From assembly GCA_932521035.1 (NCBI GenBank), contig OW051492.1, positions 9,982,001-10,046,000 on the forward strand: 64,000 bases of DNA, given 5' to 3'. Made by a program: the position numbers and the translations under genes. Positions 1 through 12,891 of this stretch are shown here, one piece after another. Numbering within the stretch: the stretch's first letter is position 1; the number at the start of each line of letters is the position of its first letter. The stretch comes from Oscheius dolichura (Eukaryota > Nematoda > Chromadorea > Rhabditida > Rhabditidae). Below the pieces are notes generated by a model that did no database searches, had not been told where the DNA came from, and saw only the letters and a program-made list of their open reading frames with translations.

Positions 1-1481
1 GTAATCTTCGTTTTCATTAAAATTAAACTAGAAGTCTTTAGACAACGTATTCATGTCTGAATGGTAGCAGTTCCCGTCGTGGTGTGTGCAAATGTGGAGA
101 TGAATACCTCTATAAAATATTTATCGAGTGACTACAATGCCCTATGAAGAAACCGTATTATTAGAGAGCGTCATAAGTCATTGTGACCTTTCTCATAACT
201 TTTTTTTTATTTCTGAGTCAAATTCGTTCGGTTAAAGTGAACAAAAACAAAGTTATCCACGAAAATGCGAAATAAACGAGAAATCCCGAAAAAATGGTTT
301 TATGCCCAGTTTGAAACGGCCGCCAAAAATTTTGGGTTCCGACTGAAAACCTAAATTTGGGCTTGGAATTTTTTTCAGACCATTCTCTAACCAGCGCACT
401 TTGACCGAACGAATTTGACCCAGAAATAAAAAAGTTATGAGGCCATCACAATGACTTATGACGCGCTCTAATTGCTAGATTAAATACTGTAATTTAAAAA
501 AAAAACTTCTTCAAACTCTGAAAATTATAGGCGTCGAAACGGATAGATGGACCAGCAGAGCCAAGGCAGTCGTTGAAAATATCCCAACGACCTATTACAT
601 ATATATTACAATAAAACTAAGGCCTACAGATGCTTACTCATCCTACCTCAAATACTGTTATAAATAAACCGTTCGATCAAAGAAAATCCGACCTCCTAGA
701 TGTAGAAGTTGACTAGAAATCCTGAATAAACAGTTGATAGCCCACTGTCTTCCCTACAGGACCCACCCAGTTCGCCGTTTGGCTCGGTGTAACATTGGCA
801 GTCGTCTTCCGCTGGCTGCTAACTCTTTCATAGTTTGTTCTGGTCTCGTAACGGCTTCATTTCGGCCCGTGTCAGTCTACTTTCTTCCTATTCAAGCCCT
901 GTTATAACCAAAAATCCTTCCATGTCATGTCTTCCAACATGTCATTTTGCTCATCAATCCGGGAATAACTCCTTTTCCCCGTCTTTTAGCCCATTTTCTC
1001 TATATTTTCAGTTGGCATACATCCAGGGCATCTTTCTATCCAATAAGAACACTTTGGGTCTCTTGGAGACCGCAGAAGGTGTCCCTGACTGGGCAAATAG
1101 AGAAGAGGACTCCTCTCATCTCAGAAAGGCTGCTCACCACGACCTGGTTAGAATTATCATCCGAAGAATATGGTGGCCCTGTTATTTTTACGGTTTATTC
1201 ACGTCAAAATGCAAAAGTATTAATATTATGAGGAAAAAAAATAATGGAATACAGATACAAAATGAAAATTATATACGTGTGTGTGTATGTGTGGGTGCTT
1301 CTTATGAGATCAGTAAGTGGTGCCCTTAAAATTGCATTGGATGAGTTCAAACGGTTAAATGCTGCTCTGTACCGTTTCCACTTGGTTTTCGTTGAGATAG
1401 GTGTCCATATTTTGTGAGGTACGCGATCGGCGGGAAAATCTGAACCATTTTTTCAGTCAAATCAGGCTGGATGGGTGGGAA
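1..1481. other. Non-coding flank downstream of the receptor gene
   Basis: No convincing exon is seen on either strand. The longest open frames (near 835-1329) lack splice signals, domain content or coherent neighbours. The stretch holds one long inverted repeat (163-472) and a short GT-rich run near 1277-1296. Confidence 0.6.
163..472. repeat. Long inverted repeat, MITE-like
   Basis: Two arms of about 75 bp face each other: 163-240 and the reverse complement of about 398-472. Both contain CATAAGTCATTGTGA and AAATTCGTTCGGT. The loop is about 150 bp. No open frame of transposase size lies between the arms, so it looks non-autonomous. It does not match the other inverted-repeat families in the window. 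Confidence 0.8.
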
Positions 1482-3763
1482 TTACCCGAGGAGCGGCTGC
1501 TGGACGGAGTGGCAGCGCAGGGCTCGTTTAATCTGGGACCGGTTGAAATAAAACCAAATCCAAGGGTTCATACAGCTGTTCAAATTTCCAAAGAAAAGAA
1601 TATAAGTGGCGAAGGCCGGATCTGAAAAGGAGAAATTACCGTTACCTCGTTTCCAGGGGTTCAAGCGCGCCGATAGTAAACACGCCCTAGAAACCCCAAT
1701 TTTTTCCTTATTTATAGACTTTCTTAATCCAATTTTTCTACTAGAATATAGCTCTTGAAACGCTCTATCAAATGACCTAAAAATATCGCGAACATCTTAA
1801 TGGACAATTCCTTGGCGCCGTTTATAAGCGCGCTCTGTTGACTACCAATGCCTTTTGCTCGTATTTCCTCAATTTCTATTTTTTTTCACAGTATTTACCA
1901 ATTTTTAGGGATTTTCCATTTCTACGTAAAGCTACCTTTATGATAAGAAGAGAAAAACTAAAAAAAGCTCGAAAAATTGGGAAAAATCAAAGAAATTGCT
2001 GCGTTGTTCCCTATTGGGCGGTTGTTGTCTCTAGGGCGCGTTTTACGGCCGGATTTAAATCGATTTCTTCCCGGGGAATACGGTAAAAATGTTCCAAACT
2101 TACTAATGCACTGTGGACAGACGGCATCGACTACGGAAGTAATGCAAAACGGAGCCCAGAGGACAAAATTAGCGGCCACAATGGTTAGGGTCAATTTGAC
2201 GGTTTGAATTCGCCGCCGGTCCAGTTCCAAATTCTGTACCGTGTGGATTTCTAAAGAATTTTGGGGGTTATTTGGCTGGATTGCGGTATTACCATTCCCC
2301 CCGGGATGTAGCTTTAAGTGAGTGCTGGGACTCTTCTCGTGTACCCCTTGGGCACTCTTCCATACGGCCTGACAGACACGGTAATACAAATAGCCGGCGA
2401 TGGCGGAGGGAAACAGCCAAACAACCATGTTGAAAACAATTACGTAGGCGGTGTACTGATGGGGTGAGGTGTACGCACCCACGCAGTCGCCATCTTCCTC
2501 TTCTAGCTGGAAAAAAAACAATAGTTAGCTGTCTAACTGTGGCGACATCCAGCGCGCGCTGTAACCGTGCTCCATTCTAACACCCTGTCAAATTGCGTGT
2601 TTTTTTTCACATTTTTCACTATTTTTTTCTATTTTTCTTTCATTACTGTAATCTCCACACTGTGAACATCATAGAAAGTAAGAAAAAAATCATAAAAAAT
2701 GGTTATAATAGCGATTTGGAGCGGTTTTAGAATGGAGCAAGGTTACGGCGCCCTAAAACTCAGGAGTACGGTAATTTTCTAATTTTTAGATTACGGTATA
2801 AAATAAACAAACCTTCTTAAAGAGGAAAAGCTGAGGAGTACATAGAAGAAAGGCCAGGGCCCAAGCAATGGCGGCAAACAGCGCCGGGCGGCTATACGCC
2901 GAAGAATTTCTCATAGACTCCAGGGGTTTACAAATTGCCTGGAAAAATTAGATACAGTCCTTTAATTCGATTTAATTTTAATGAAGAAACGACGGAGAAT
3001 ATTGGCTACAGTAATCCTTACCATATAACGATCAGCACTAATGGCTACAAGAAGGAAAGACGAGGCATACATGGGTAGAACCTGAAAATCTCCATTATTT
3101 CTCTATTTTATTTATTTCTAAAGGTCATAAGCTGGTGGAAAATACCGTACTTGAAGATATTTGATAAATTTGCATAGGAGATCAGGTCCATAGAAATAGG
3201 GTACGGTATAGGTGAGCCACATTGATGGGAGGATGGTTATTAGAGCGAAGAGGAGGTCAGCGACACACATATGGAGCATTAGCATCTAAAAAATGAAAAA
3301 ATAAGCCACAGTTAGACAGTTAACTATCATTTGTGGTGTTTCGCTGTCTAACTGTGGCTAAAAACGGTCAAAAACTCAAAAACCCATTCAAAACCTTCAA
3401 AAGCGCGGCAGAATGGTATTGTTCCTCTTTCTAAAGTTATTTTCGCTCCAGGAACTACCGTACTTAAAGGTATTTGATAGCGAGCCAATTAATACTGGTT
3501 ACTGTAGAAAACAGGTTCCAAAGTTCGCCCATCCCGGAATAATTTAGCCACCGCGCTGTCTAACTGTGGCGCCGCTTCCCCAGCCCCTCCCTGCTTACCT
3601 GTACCGGTGTGACTCTCTTCCTCTTCGTGGCTCGATTATTAGACAAAATAACCAGGATTAGGAGAATATTTCCCAACAGGGTGAAGCAAATAATAGCCGT
3701 ATGATGAAGTAGGAGCAGGGCAGTTGAGGGAGGTTCAAATCCACCAAGAGCTTCTTCTTCCAT
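1482..3763 (-). CDS. ntr-1-like: Vasopressin/oxytocin-type (nematocin-like) GPCR
   Basis: Class A seven-TM receptor, expected at the plasma membrane of neurons or other cells and responding to a nematocin-like peptide. Exons (5' to 3'): 3763-3599, 3285-3151, 3081-3022, 2938-2813, 2506-2104, 1621-1482; 342 residues. TM1 has GNILLILVILSNN. The segment FYGPDLLCKFIKYLQV followed by ADRYMAICKPL (DRY motif) is the signature of the vasopressin/oxytocin receptor family. TM6 has WAPF and TM7 has NSCMNPWIW. The third cytoplasmic loop is long and polar. The C-terminal tail is short. The start is the first ATG after the acceptor at about 3810, which may be a trans-splice site. Family membership is strong; orthology to C. 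elegans ntr-1 is inference. Confidence 0.9.
2551..2751. repeat. Family B inverted repeat, copy 1 (receptor intron 4)
   Basis: About 200-bp palindromic element. The left end reads GCGCGCTGTAACCGTGCTCC and the right end is its near reverse complement, ending in GGAGCAAGGTTACGGCG. An AT-rich centre carries ATTACTGTAATCTCC. The element lies entirely inside a receptor intron. Confidence 0.8.
3304..3360. repeat. Inverted pair of the dispersed 16-mer GCCACAGTTAGACAGC
   Basis: Two opposed copies about 40 bp apart (3307-3322 and 3343-3358) lie in receptor intron 1, and a further copy sits near 3556-3571, so one small intron holds three copies. See the finding on this motif for the copies elsewhere. 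Confidence 0.75.
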
Positions 3764-4981
3764 TGTTGCGGCGGCGGTAGAGTCGTTCGCGAGAAGCTGT
3801 CGAATTAACTGAAAAGGGCGGGAGAATAGAAATATTTGAATTGTTTTGGGCGGAGGAGGAGCGAGAGATCTTTGATAAAATACAATATTTCCGAGATTTC
3901 CCGCCGAAAACAGAAGGGAAATAGCCGAAAAACAAGGAAGCCAGGATTTTCGCGGGTTCAAAGCAGTTTAAAAACATCTGGCCCGTTCACTTTTATCTAC
4001 TTTTATGATTTAAATATGTGGAGGAGAGGGGGAGGTGGCTACAGGAATAGAAACAGGGCCAATTTGCCGAGAAAACAGTGATTTTCCCCCGGAGGAGGAT
4101 ACTGAACTGCTTTGAGTCATTGCTAGAGGTTCACAGTTCGCACACGCACCTTTTAAACAGGTAATTAGGCCAAAAAACGGCTTTAAATATCTTTTTCCCC
4201 ATGAAAAATGGCTAAATTGCTTGAAAATCCCCATATCCTGGGATACTGTAAGCGCGCGGTGGACATATCTGCGAGATGCCGAGATTTTACGGGTGCGGGC
4301 GCGCAAAGAGGGAGGAGCCGGGAAAACGGTAAGGAATGGGGATTTTTCAATTTTTGAAGGGGTTCAGGCTAAAATAGGAAGAACACAGCTGATCCTTCAA
4401 GTATGACGACTCCTTCGGGAATTTCCGATCTTTGAAACGGGAGAAAACAAGAAGAAAAAAGTCTAAAAAGCGGGCAAGAGACCAGAAGAGGCCAGAGCGC
4501 TGAGAGGATTGACTTGTTTGGGTTGTATGAGATTATTTTCTCTCTTTGTTGTGTTGTGAGCGAGGAGAGAGACTGGCACGTTCAGAAAACTGGACAGCTA
4601 GCTAGGTCAATCAGTGCGTATAGAAAAAGGGAGGATATCATCAGAATCAGGAGATGATCTCCGATGAGAGGCGTCACAACAGGTGGTCCCAGGAATTCCG
4701 GGGCCTTTACAATGGCTAAAATTACAGTTTGAAAGCATTTTTGTAATGAAATTACGGTAAAAAAGGATTGCTGTAACCTAAAAGCGCCATAATTTGGTCT
4801 CAAATGAATTTTCCGGGTTCGTAGGCCAATTTTTCGCGTATATCGTGTTTTTCGACCTTTTGAGGGTTAATTTCCAAATTAACTTAGGGTATACTGTAAT
4901 TATAGGATACAGTAATCTATTAGAAGAATAAGAAATACAAAAAAATCCGTTTAAAACCCTTCAACTCCCTAAAAACAGTAT
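3764..4981. other. Intergenic sequence upstream of the receptor gene
   Basis: Holds a probable 5' UTR acceptor (near 3810) and a solitary family A core in minus orientation (about 4274-4294). No gene could be supported. Confidence 0.5.
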
Positions 4982-4992
4982 CGGCCCTCCGA

Positions 4993-5116
4993 CAGTCCGA
5001 TTCCCTGCACCCGTAAAGTCTCGGCAGGAGGATCACCTTTATTCAAAACTGTTACAAAACTGTGACGCCTTTATAGCTTTGTCTTGCCGAGATTTTACGG
5101 GTGCAGGGAAACGGAC
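4993..5116. repeat. Family A inverted repeat, well-preserved copy
   Basis: About 120-bp hairpin element. The left end CTGCACCCGTAAAGTCTCGG and its reverse complement on the right flank a conserved centre with ATTCAAAACTGTTACAAAAC and a TTTATA run. Outer bases AGTCCG are also inverted at both ends. This copy is the reference for family A below. Confidence 0.85.
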
Positions 5117-5849
5117 TCTCGGTGACCGAGCCTCTTTTCAGACTCAAAAAACACCGTGAAAACTGAAAATTGACGAAGAAGTGTGTGTACTTTTTAATTT
5201 ATGATGGCGTTCCTTCCCCCTCTCTCCTCCTCTGTCTTTTTGTCTTCGCCCTTGACAGACTCCGGATAAACAAATCCAAAACTTCGTTGTCATTCTTTGG
5301 ATAGAATAGAAAAGGGGAAGGACAGCCTGCCCTCTATCGAGGCAGGTGGAAAGAACCCGCCACAGGGCGTAAATAAGGGGACTATGGGGCTATATTTCCT
5401 GATTTTTGTACGAGAGAAAAGAAACGGAGGAAATTCAAAAAGGAAGGGATTAGTCTAGACATTCGTCGTCGTCATTGACCTTATTGCTTTTCTCCCCTTC
5501 CGTTCCTCTCGAATTCGTTGTATACATCCGGAAAGGACAGCTACAACTGTGGGAAAATAGACGGTAAAAACAAGGAAAAATAGGGATCGTCGAGCAAGGA
5601 GCCGGAAAACGGAGATCGGAAGCGACTGGGGACAAAATAAACGACGGGAAGTTTATCCATGTGAATGGAAGGGAAAACAAAAATATCCATAAGGACAGTT
5701 GGCGGTGAGAACTTCCCTGTGCCGCAGAACTGGGGGGTGTAGTGTACGAATAGGAGGAAAACTGTCTGGTACTTGATGGCAAAACTTTAAAAGGGAAAAT
5801 CAGGAAAATTTAAGGCTCCCCTGGGTGTCAAGGGCTGGGTCCTCAATAA

Positions 5850-5950
5850 TTCGATCCCCAGCACCCGTAAAGTCTCGGCAGATGGATCATCTTTATTCAA
5901 AACTGTTACAAACTGTGACGCCTCTATTTCTTTGTATTGCCGAGACGTTT
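5850..5950. repeat. Family A copy with degraded right end
   Basis: The left end and centre are intact. The right end stops after the GCCGAGACG core and lacks the ACGGGTGCAG terminus. Confidence 0.75.
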
Positions 5951-7098
5951 GGGCATCACAGGCTTCAACTCGAGGTTTTCAAGGCTCCGATGGCATTTTT
6001 TCGCTCGTTCCGTAATAAACTCGACCATATTTCAGATTTTTACTAGAAAAACAATCTGGTACTGGGCGTCAAGGTATCCTAAAGGAAACAACAACTGGGA
6101 GTTCCGGTAGAAGGTTTTTGAGTTTCCAAGACTGTTGCCTATTTATCCTTGATTTTGAGTTAATTGTGCCTTTATTTAGGATAAAATTCAGTGGGTTTCT
6201 TTGGAATATGACCCGTAAAACTTCTAAATTTCTCTAAACTCGACCCGGAAAGACTACTGCAAGCTCTCAAAAGCTCAAAATCGCGCTTCTCCATGAATTG
6301 GGATAATCTCAAAATTGTAAAATGGTTGAAATCAACCCTGAAAGATTACTGTATGGCGTAGAAACCCAAAAATTTTAAAAAAACAGACTAAATTACCCAG
6401 AAAATGTTTCTGAAGGATTAAACGTAGATCAGGTCCTCAGCCTCAAAACAGTTCACAGAAAGTTAGTTCTGTCGAGCACAAACGAGGGAAAACTCTGCTG
6501 AATTCCATTCCCGGGAATTTTATGTACGTGAGAAGTAGAGGAGGAAATTGTGCGAGAATAACAGAAACTGTCTGGCTCTCGGCATCATAACTTCCCGGGG
6601 GAGGTTTTGGAACATCAACCGCTCCCTGGAGGTTAATTTGCTACCTGATAATATCATTATTTCCAGGAACTCTGCACTAAAGGGCAGGGAAACTTCCTGA
6701 GGATGTTTTGTCCTCTTTTAGAGAGAAATAGAATCCTACTTCCGAGAAAAACTAGAGAAATGAATCCAGGAAGAGAATACAAATGCTGACAAATTGTTGT
6801 TACACCGGTGGAGGGAACTCCTGATACGAGTTGAAAAGCCCAGGAAAAACAAACGGCCGCCAAAACAAAACATAACTAATCAAACCGCGGCCTCGGAGAG
6901 CTAGCAGGTCCATTTTGGTTTGTTCAGGTGGGTTCACGTCATCGCTAACAAGCTAAAAATCGAGCGGACAGTTTCCCGCCGGTTCCTAACGGCTTTCCTC
7001 GGCTTCCAGACGGTCTACAGTACGTTTTTAGGGCTCCTGAACCAAATCTGGAGTCTTTTTTGGGTCCGGAGCTTCCCATAGGCTGGGACCTCGCTATT

Positions 7099-7219
7099 CC
7101 GATCCTCTGCACCCGTAAAGTCTCGGCAAGGCGAAGGTATAAAGGTCGGCACAGTTTTGTAACAACTTTTGAATAAAGATGATCCTCCTGCCGAGATGTT
7201 ACGGGTGCAGGGGATCGGA
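7099..7219. repeat. Family A copy, centre inverted relative to 4993-5116
   Basis: Both ends are intact. The asymmetric centre (GTTTTGTAACAA) is in the opposite orientation. Flanks CCGATCC and GGATCGG extend the terminal inversion. Confidence 0.8.
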
Positions 7220-7589
7220 CTATTGAGGAGACTTGCCTATCCCTTTCCGGGTTCAAAAACACCTTCTCTACACGCGGATAATTTCTCTATTTAGTAGTCA
7301 GAGAAGAGTTCAATCCTCATCCAGCGGGCCAATGACCTTTTTGAAAAAAGAGAGGAGATGATTGCAAATGAAGGAGGACTCGTATAGACTGAATAGATAA
7401 CGTGTTCCGCTTTTTGAAAGGGTATTTTGGGGACGGGGGAATTTTAAACGAATTTTTTGACCAAAACAAGGTTTACTCGTTCATGGATGCTTTATAGCGG
7501 TAAAATTGAAGCATACTAACAGGAGCAGGACCCCGCGAACTTGAATATTTCAAACGGTAAACGAAGAATAGGATATCCAACAGAATCTG

Positions 7590-7910
7590 GGGCAGTAAGG
7601 CGCATTTTCGGGGGAAGCGCGCCATCATTGCGCTTTTCTGGTGAAATAGGTCTGCAGACTTTACCAAATACTCTTTGGCATACTGTAGCTATTACGAATA
7701 TTGCACCAAAAAAGCGCAAGCTGGCGCGCCTCGCCGAGAATTCGCCTTACTGGCGCGTTACTTGCCTAAAATCACTCCAGCTTTGCGCTTTTCTGGTGCA
7801 ATCACCCAAATATACTAATTACAGTATCCCAAACAAGATCTACTGCTCCGAAAAAGTGCAAACGGGGAGATCTTTCCCAAAAATGCGCCCCACTGGCCTA
7901 GACCTCGCCC
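7590..7910. repeat. Family C inverted repeats, two adjacent copies
   Basis: Element 7590-7760 starts AGTAAGGCGCATTTTCGGG and ends in the reverse complement near CGCCTTACTGGCGCG. Inner copies of GCGCTTTTCTGGTG are inverted too. A second copy runs about 7765-7910. A decayed third copy lies at 8540-8640. Confidence 0.75.
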
Positions 7911-9369
7911 TAAACCGGCCTGGCTCTACCTGGCCCCAGTCTAGGCCAAAAAATAATGGTTTGATCCAATAATTTTCGGCTTCCCCTTCTCCTATTTATT
8001 TTCCCAGCAAAAAACGTCTAGAAAACGCTAGAGACAAAGATTAATCTCGTCTCCTTGTACGTAACAAATACAAGTTTACATTCCCTCCATTGTTCGGCGT
8101 TACTTCTCTATCAATGGCAGAGATCAGCGGGGTTAATTTTGCCCTGCGTCATTGAACTTTTTATTGAAACGAGAGACAGAGTTCAATGAGGATGTAAGGA
8201 AAACAATAATTTCCCAGTTCTCGTACATGGTACAAACGGAATGGGAAGAGGAAGGGAATCGCGGGAAGACCAAAACAATAGTCGACGGGGGAAATTAGGC
8301 GACCGATTGTTTTCATGATGTTTAATTTGTGAGAGACAAAAAGACAAAAAGAAGGAGCGGGATAGGAGATGCAGCCGAAAGAATTTAATTTTATCCGGGA
8401 TAATTGACGCATAATTTGCAGACAAAATGGGCGGAAGATCCTCGACGAGGCGGCTTACAGTAAGCCGGCGGAGAAGTTGCCAGCTATTTTTGGGAGCGGA
8501 ATAATTAAATTGACCATCTTGACTACGTAAAACCAAACAAGCGCAAAAGTAGCGTGCTTCCCCCAAGAATGCGCCTTACTGACCCGGAACTAGTTTGCCG
8601 CCCTAGAATATGCTCTTTAGTAGGGCGCGCTTACAAAAGACTACAGTAGGCTATTTCTAGAAAGATTACGGTATATTTTAGCTCATTTTGTAGAGAATTT
8701 TAAGGGCTACGTGTTGTACTAAACAGACTTTTTAACAGTTTAAAAATTAGGATTTGTCGGCCGTTTCAAGATGGAAGTCCCTCAGCCCAGAGCAAAAGAC
8801 CCCCTTCCCAGGTATTCTCACTGCCCAAATGGGCTCTGACTCCCCCTTTTCGGTCTAATTCAGTCCCAGGATAATATACTGCCCCCTTGTCCTAGCCTAG
8901 ATCTGTTTCAAAACAACTTCTCTATAGAAAGATAACCCCTTCCCTCTCTTCCCTTTTAGTCTCATCGCATTAATTATTCTACTGGTCTCTAGAGACCTGC
9001 ACCATGTGCATTCAACACATTGAAAAATAAACAACAACTGTGTTCAGCCGCACGAAAAAATGGAGAGGGCAAACATTATAAGACCGCCAAGTTCAAAAAA
9101 AGAAGATTATCCCAATTCGTGGAGAAGTGGGAGTACTCCGGGAGGAGGGGCCACTGGGATCAGAACTCACTAAAGACTGCTTAATTCTTGGCATTTTCCC
9201 CCGTCTTTCTTCTAAGAAAGAAGAAGTAGAGAATTGAGAATAGAAGGTGATTAGTAAACAAAGCACGACAGGCGAATTATCCTCGTAAAATTTGAGGGGA
9301 AGAGTCGTTTTTGGAAACGGGAGAAGGAGTTGCAAAGAAGGGGAAGGCAGAGCTCTAAGAGCGCGCCAG

Positions 9370-10120
9370 AAGAAGTCCATTCAAAGCCTCGAAAAAGGTC
9401 AAAAAAGGTCTCCAAATGATTGGATACAAAGCTGGACTGAAAATAGGCGTCATCCCCTTTATTCTTGGCCTTAAAATTCGAAACACGAAACAAGCGGCTA
9501 CGTGGAAAGGACGGCTATAGGCGCGATGGCATCAGTAATTCAAAAATAGCGCTAAAAATACGAAAATACTGGAGACATGAAATCTAAACAATTGGGGAAG
9601 AAATAAACGTCTTTTCCTCCTTTTTAGCTGGAAAAAATTGGAAAAAAGGAGCAACTTCCAAGTAAATGAGATGGATTTGGCCGCGATGGTCCGAAAATTT
9701 GGTTCAAATTTGTGCGCCACAAATTTTAAAAAGGATGACTGAAATCTTAGCTAGCCTGAAAAATAGGCATCTTCTCTTTATTTTAGGCCAAAAAATCGGA
9801 AAAAAGAAGCAGGTCTCCAAGCGAAGAGTGCGATGGCATAAGCCATTCAATAATAGCTCCAAACATTTAAAAATAACCGGGAAATGAAGGCAAACGGCGT
9901 GAGAAAGAAAAAGGTATCTTTCTCTCCCCTTTTAGCTTAAAAATGGGAAAAATAGAAAGAGTTCTAAATAAGTAGAGAAGGATTTGGGGACCCTGATGAA
10001 AATTCCGGACTAAATTTTAAAAATAGCGCCAAAGTCAACGTTAGAACGAAGAAATCGGTGTTTTTTTCATACTTTGACCCCTTAAAAGACGTGGAAGCAG
10101 AAAAAGAACCAGGGACCTCC
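9370..10120. repeat. Degenerate tandem array, period about 155 bp
   Basis: Related blocks recur near 9405, 9650, 9810 and 9960, each with a TTTTAG-like pyrimidine run, a GGAAAAA stretch, then (T)CCAAG followed by GATGG or GATTGG. Divergence is high. No coding potential is evident. Confidence 0.5.
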
Positions 10121-10812
10121 TAGACGGCTAGGTCCTCTAAAAATTGCCGCCACCGCGCCCCCCGCACACAGCCAAGATGCATAAAAATACTCCAATTAAA
10201 ATTAACAGAAAGAGACTGGCGCGGGGTGATTCCTCGGTCCCTAAAGGAACAGACAAGTAAACCCACACGCTAAAATGAAAAATAATCCAATTTTGATTCA
10301 AAACTTACGAAGAAAACATCGAAATTTCCAGAAAAGAGGTATTTCCCCTGTCTGGAGTCAATTTTACCCAATTCTAGGCTAGAAAAATGGAGAATTTCGT
10401 AAAACTCGAAGTGGTCTGATGATCAGAACATCAAAATGTCCTTGTGATAGGGATTATTCCGCTCTATTTCCCATGGTATTGTCGATTTTTCGTGATTTTC
10501 AAAGGAATGAAACTAGTGGTATCAATACGATCACCTGATGGCAGGGGTTTCCTGATTTTTCGAAACTTTAGAAGGGAAATTCGTGGGAAATGGGCTCTAG
10601 ACTGGAATACACACAAAAAATGGGGTAAAACCTCGTAAAAAGTGGGCTTTATCCCATTTTGATCAAATTTTTTCGAGGGAAAGACTTTTCGCCGGTCTTC
10701 ACTACAATCTCTTGTTCCCTCTCCCACATTTTCTCCTAATTTTCTGAATAATAATAACGGTATGAATCGTTTAAAACAGTACGAATGGAAATATTTCTAT
10801 ATTCAGGCTATA

Positions 10813-10936
10813 CGAACTACCCTGCACCCGTAAAGTCTCGGCAGCACAAAGATATAAAGGGGTGACAGTTTTGTAACAGTTTTGAATAAAGATGATCCTC
10901 CTGCCGAGACTTTACGGGTGCAGGGGAGAGGACTAC
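10813..10936. repeat. Family A copy
   Basis: Ends are intact (CTGCACCCGTAAAGTCTCGG and its reverse complement), with the centre oriented as in 7099-7219. It lies just downstream of the candidate exon at 11090-11167. Confidence 0.8.
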
Positions 10937-11089
10937 CGAGGACCGAGCCGTTGGAGGCGGACCACGGGCTATACAAGCTACCAGACTGGGAAAAATAAGG
11001 GCAAAAATGGAAAAATCTTCTGTGTACTCTAGAGTGTCCTTCTGTGGGAGATTCAAAGCATTTTCCCGCTGAAATGCCCTCTGACCCAC

Positions 11090-11167
11090 CTTATGCCAGT
11101 CATCTCCTTCTACCGTATTGCTCAGGAGTCTTTCTGTCTCGTAGTCATCGTATTCGGTCGAATTCAT
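11090..11167 (-). CDS. Candidate first exon of an unidentified gene
   Basis: An acceptor-like AAATTTCAG stands 4 bp upstream of an ATG. The exon encodes 26 acidic residues (begins MNSTEYDDYETERLL, ends DDWHK) and stops at the donor GTGGGT in phase 0. Such a start fits trans-splicing followed by an acidic N-terminal tail with a di-leucine. I could not find continuing exons with confidence in the repeat-filled sequence downstream, so the product is unknown. Confidence 0.35.
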
Positions 11168-12576
11168 GCGTCTGAAATTTTGTTCTGAATATTTTTGAAC
11201 CTATTCCAAAGAACGGGTGACGGAGTGTCCGGAAATTCCTTCGAAATAGCAATAAAATGGCTGGGGGAAGACCAAGAGGCCGGCTGATAGACTTCGAAGG
11301 GTCCACGTGCCCGTCAGCTAGGCTGTTTCCGTTTTATTGACATTCAACCAGGGGAGTGGCAAGATCTGACTAATTACTGACACGGTTCACTACACCCGGA
11401 ACCGAAATCCAGAAATTTATCCTTGCCCTTGACCGATTCCTGATTCCCGAGAGGGCAAGGCTAGTTAGTATTCTTTACCCCCTGGAAAGAAGTACGGAAG
11501 AACAATTAGCGTTATAAAATTTGGATGATGGGGGCACAGAAATTGTAATTCTAGAAGGGGAAGACAAGTGCAGGCCGACTTGGACTGATGGTAATCATAA
11601 GATGGAGCAGAGGCTATAATTAGTCGTTTAGAGGGAGGAGGAAGGGGCAGGGAGATAAGAGACAGGGTAATTATGACGACCGTGGACAGAGAAGTTAGTC
11701 ATCTTGGACTTTTTTGGCTAGATCACAACCAAAAGAGCAGGAAAACGAGGAAATGGAACCAAAAGAGCAGTCTGCCGCCGAGTTGAACTGGTGGAAATAC
11801 AGTAATCTCATGGTATTTTCAGACAAAAAATGGAGCATCATGATTAAAAGAGTATTCATCTTTTTCAAATTATTACCTTCCACAATGGAAAGGCTTTCCA
11901 AAAATTATCCAACACACATCTTTCGATGGGTTGGTAAGTTTACGAACCTCAAGAGGTTTAGCAAATTATTTGCAAAGCTAAAAGGCTGCGCCGGAAAGCC
12001 ATAGCGCGTCGCTGCCGAGATTTTACGGGTGCGCGCGGCGCGCGCTTCACAAAGCAGACAAGTTCGGCAATTCAGTCATTTTCACCATATAAAATAGGAT
12101 TTTTTGATAATTCTATACACCATCTTGTAGAGGAGATCAAGATATATCGTTTGGCACTAGAATCTGGAAACTTTACTGTATAGAATCCATGAAAAAAGGC
12201 GAGAAACTGGCGAAGAAGGCGGCTAAAACCACTATTTCTCCCATTTCTCTGCAATAAGCGCGCTAAATGCCATCCAGACAAGGAAATGTCGTTTTTCCAG
12301 GCGAAAATAAGCAAGAATATGAGAAAATAGCCGTTTTTATAGAAGAGGACGAGGTTTACGAGATAGTACCCGCAGAAAATGCCGGAAAACAAGTTTATCT
12401 CTTCTCCAAGAACAATGGGAATGACTAGAAGTACCCGGAACAGCCGTAATCCCCAGCTATAGGGTAAAGGTCCCGTTGGTATTAAAAATTCCGTAAACTG
12501 AACAGGTTCCCTGAAGGGGAAGGGTCTTCTTTTCAAAAAAATTTGAAAATGGACGTCTTCCCGCCAACAACAGAAG

Positions 12577-12891
12577 TCAATGGGGTAGACAGAAAACAGG
12601 GGCAAAACGCGGGTACTTCGAGTCTTTTCCGATTTTTTTCAACTGAAAACGGAGGAGAACACAGTCCACAAGATTGGGCGCGATTGTTTTGAACTCTTGG
12701 ATCATGACCTGGGAAAAATTCAACGATCCGTGGAGAAGCCGATAATACAACAATAGGGTGGGAGAAGGAGGGCTGGCCGTGTTTACTCCATCGCCCAACC
12801 ACCAACATCTTCCCGTCTCTCCTACCGCCTGGCTGCTTCTTCTCCGAACGAAACGGATTAATTCTCGACTCTCGGGAAAACAACAACCCAT
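12577..12891 (-). CDS. Low-confidence ORF with MGCC N-terminus
   Basis: A 104-residue uninterrupted frame starts with MGCC, the form of an N-myristoylation plus palmitoylation site, 6 bp after an acceptor-like TTCCAG. An internal AATTTTTCCCAG looks like a second acceptor, so part of the frame may be intronic. No family was recognised. It could equally be chance. Confidence 0.25.
   Translation of the reverse strand: MGCCFPESRELIRFVRRRSSQAVGETGRCWWLGDGVNTASPPSPTLLLYYRLLHGSLNFSQVMIQEFKTIAPNLVDCVLLRFQLKKIGKDSKYPRFAPVFCLPH

Larger units (their letters stand above)
5117..11089. other. Gene-poor, repeat-rich stretch
   Basis: Apart from repeats listed separately, I see only isolated exon-like pieces: 5456-5545 (-), with a good acceptor (TTTTCCCACAG) and a basic C-terminal-like reading, and 9171-9194 (-), an ATG followed by GTGAGT (reads MPRIKQSL). 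Their frames do not join convincingly. They may be exons of a gene starting at 11167. Confidence 0.4.

Noticed and set aside
12072..12605. 177-residue hydrophobic frame (-)
   Set aside because: Composition is that of translated AT-rich sequence, with no ATG at the start and no splice support.
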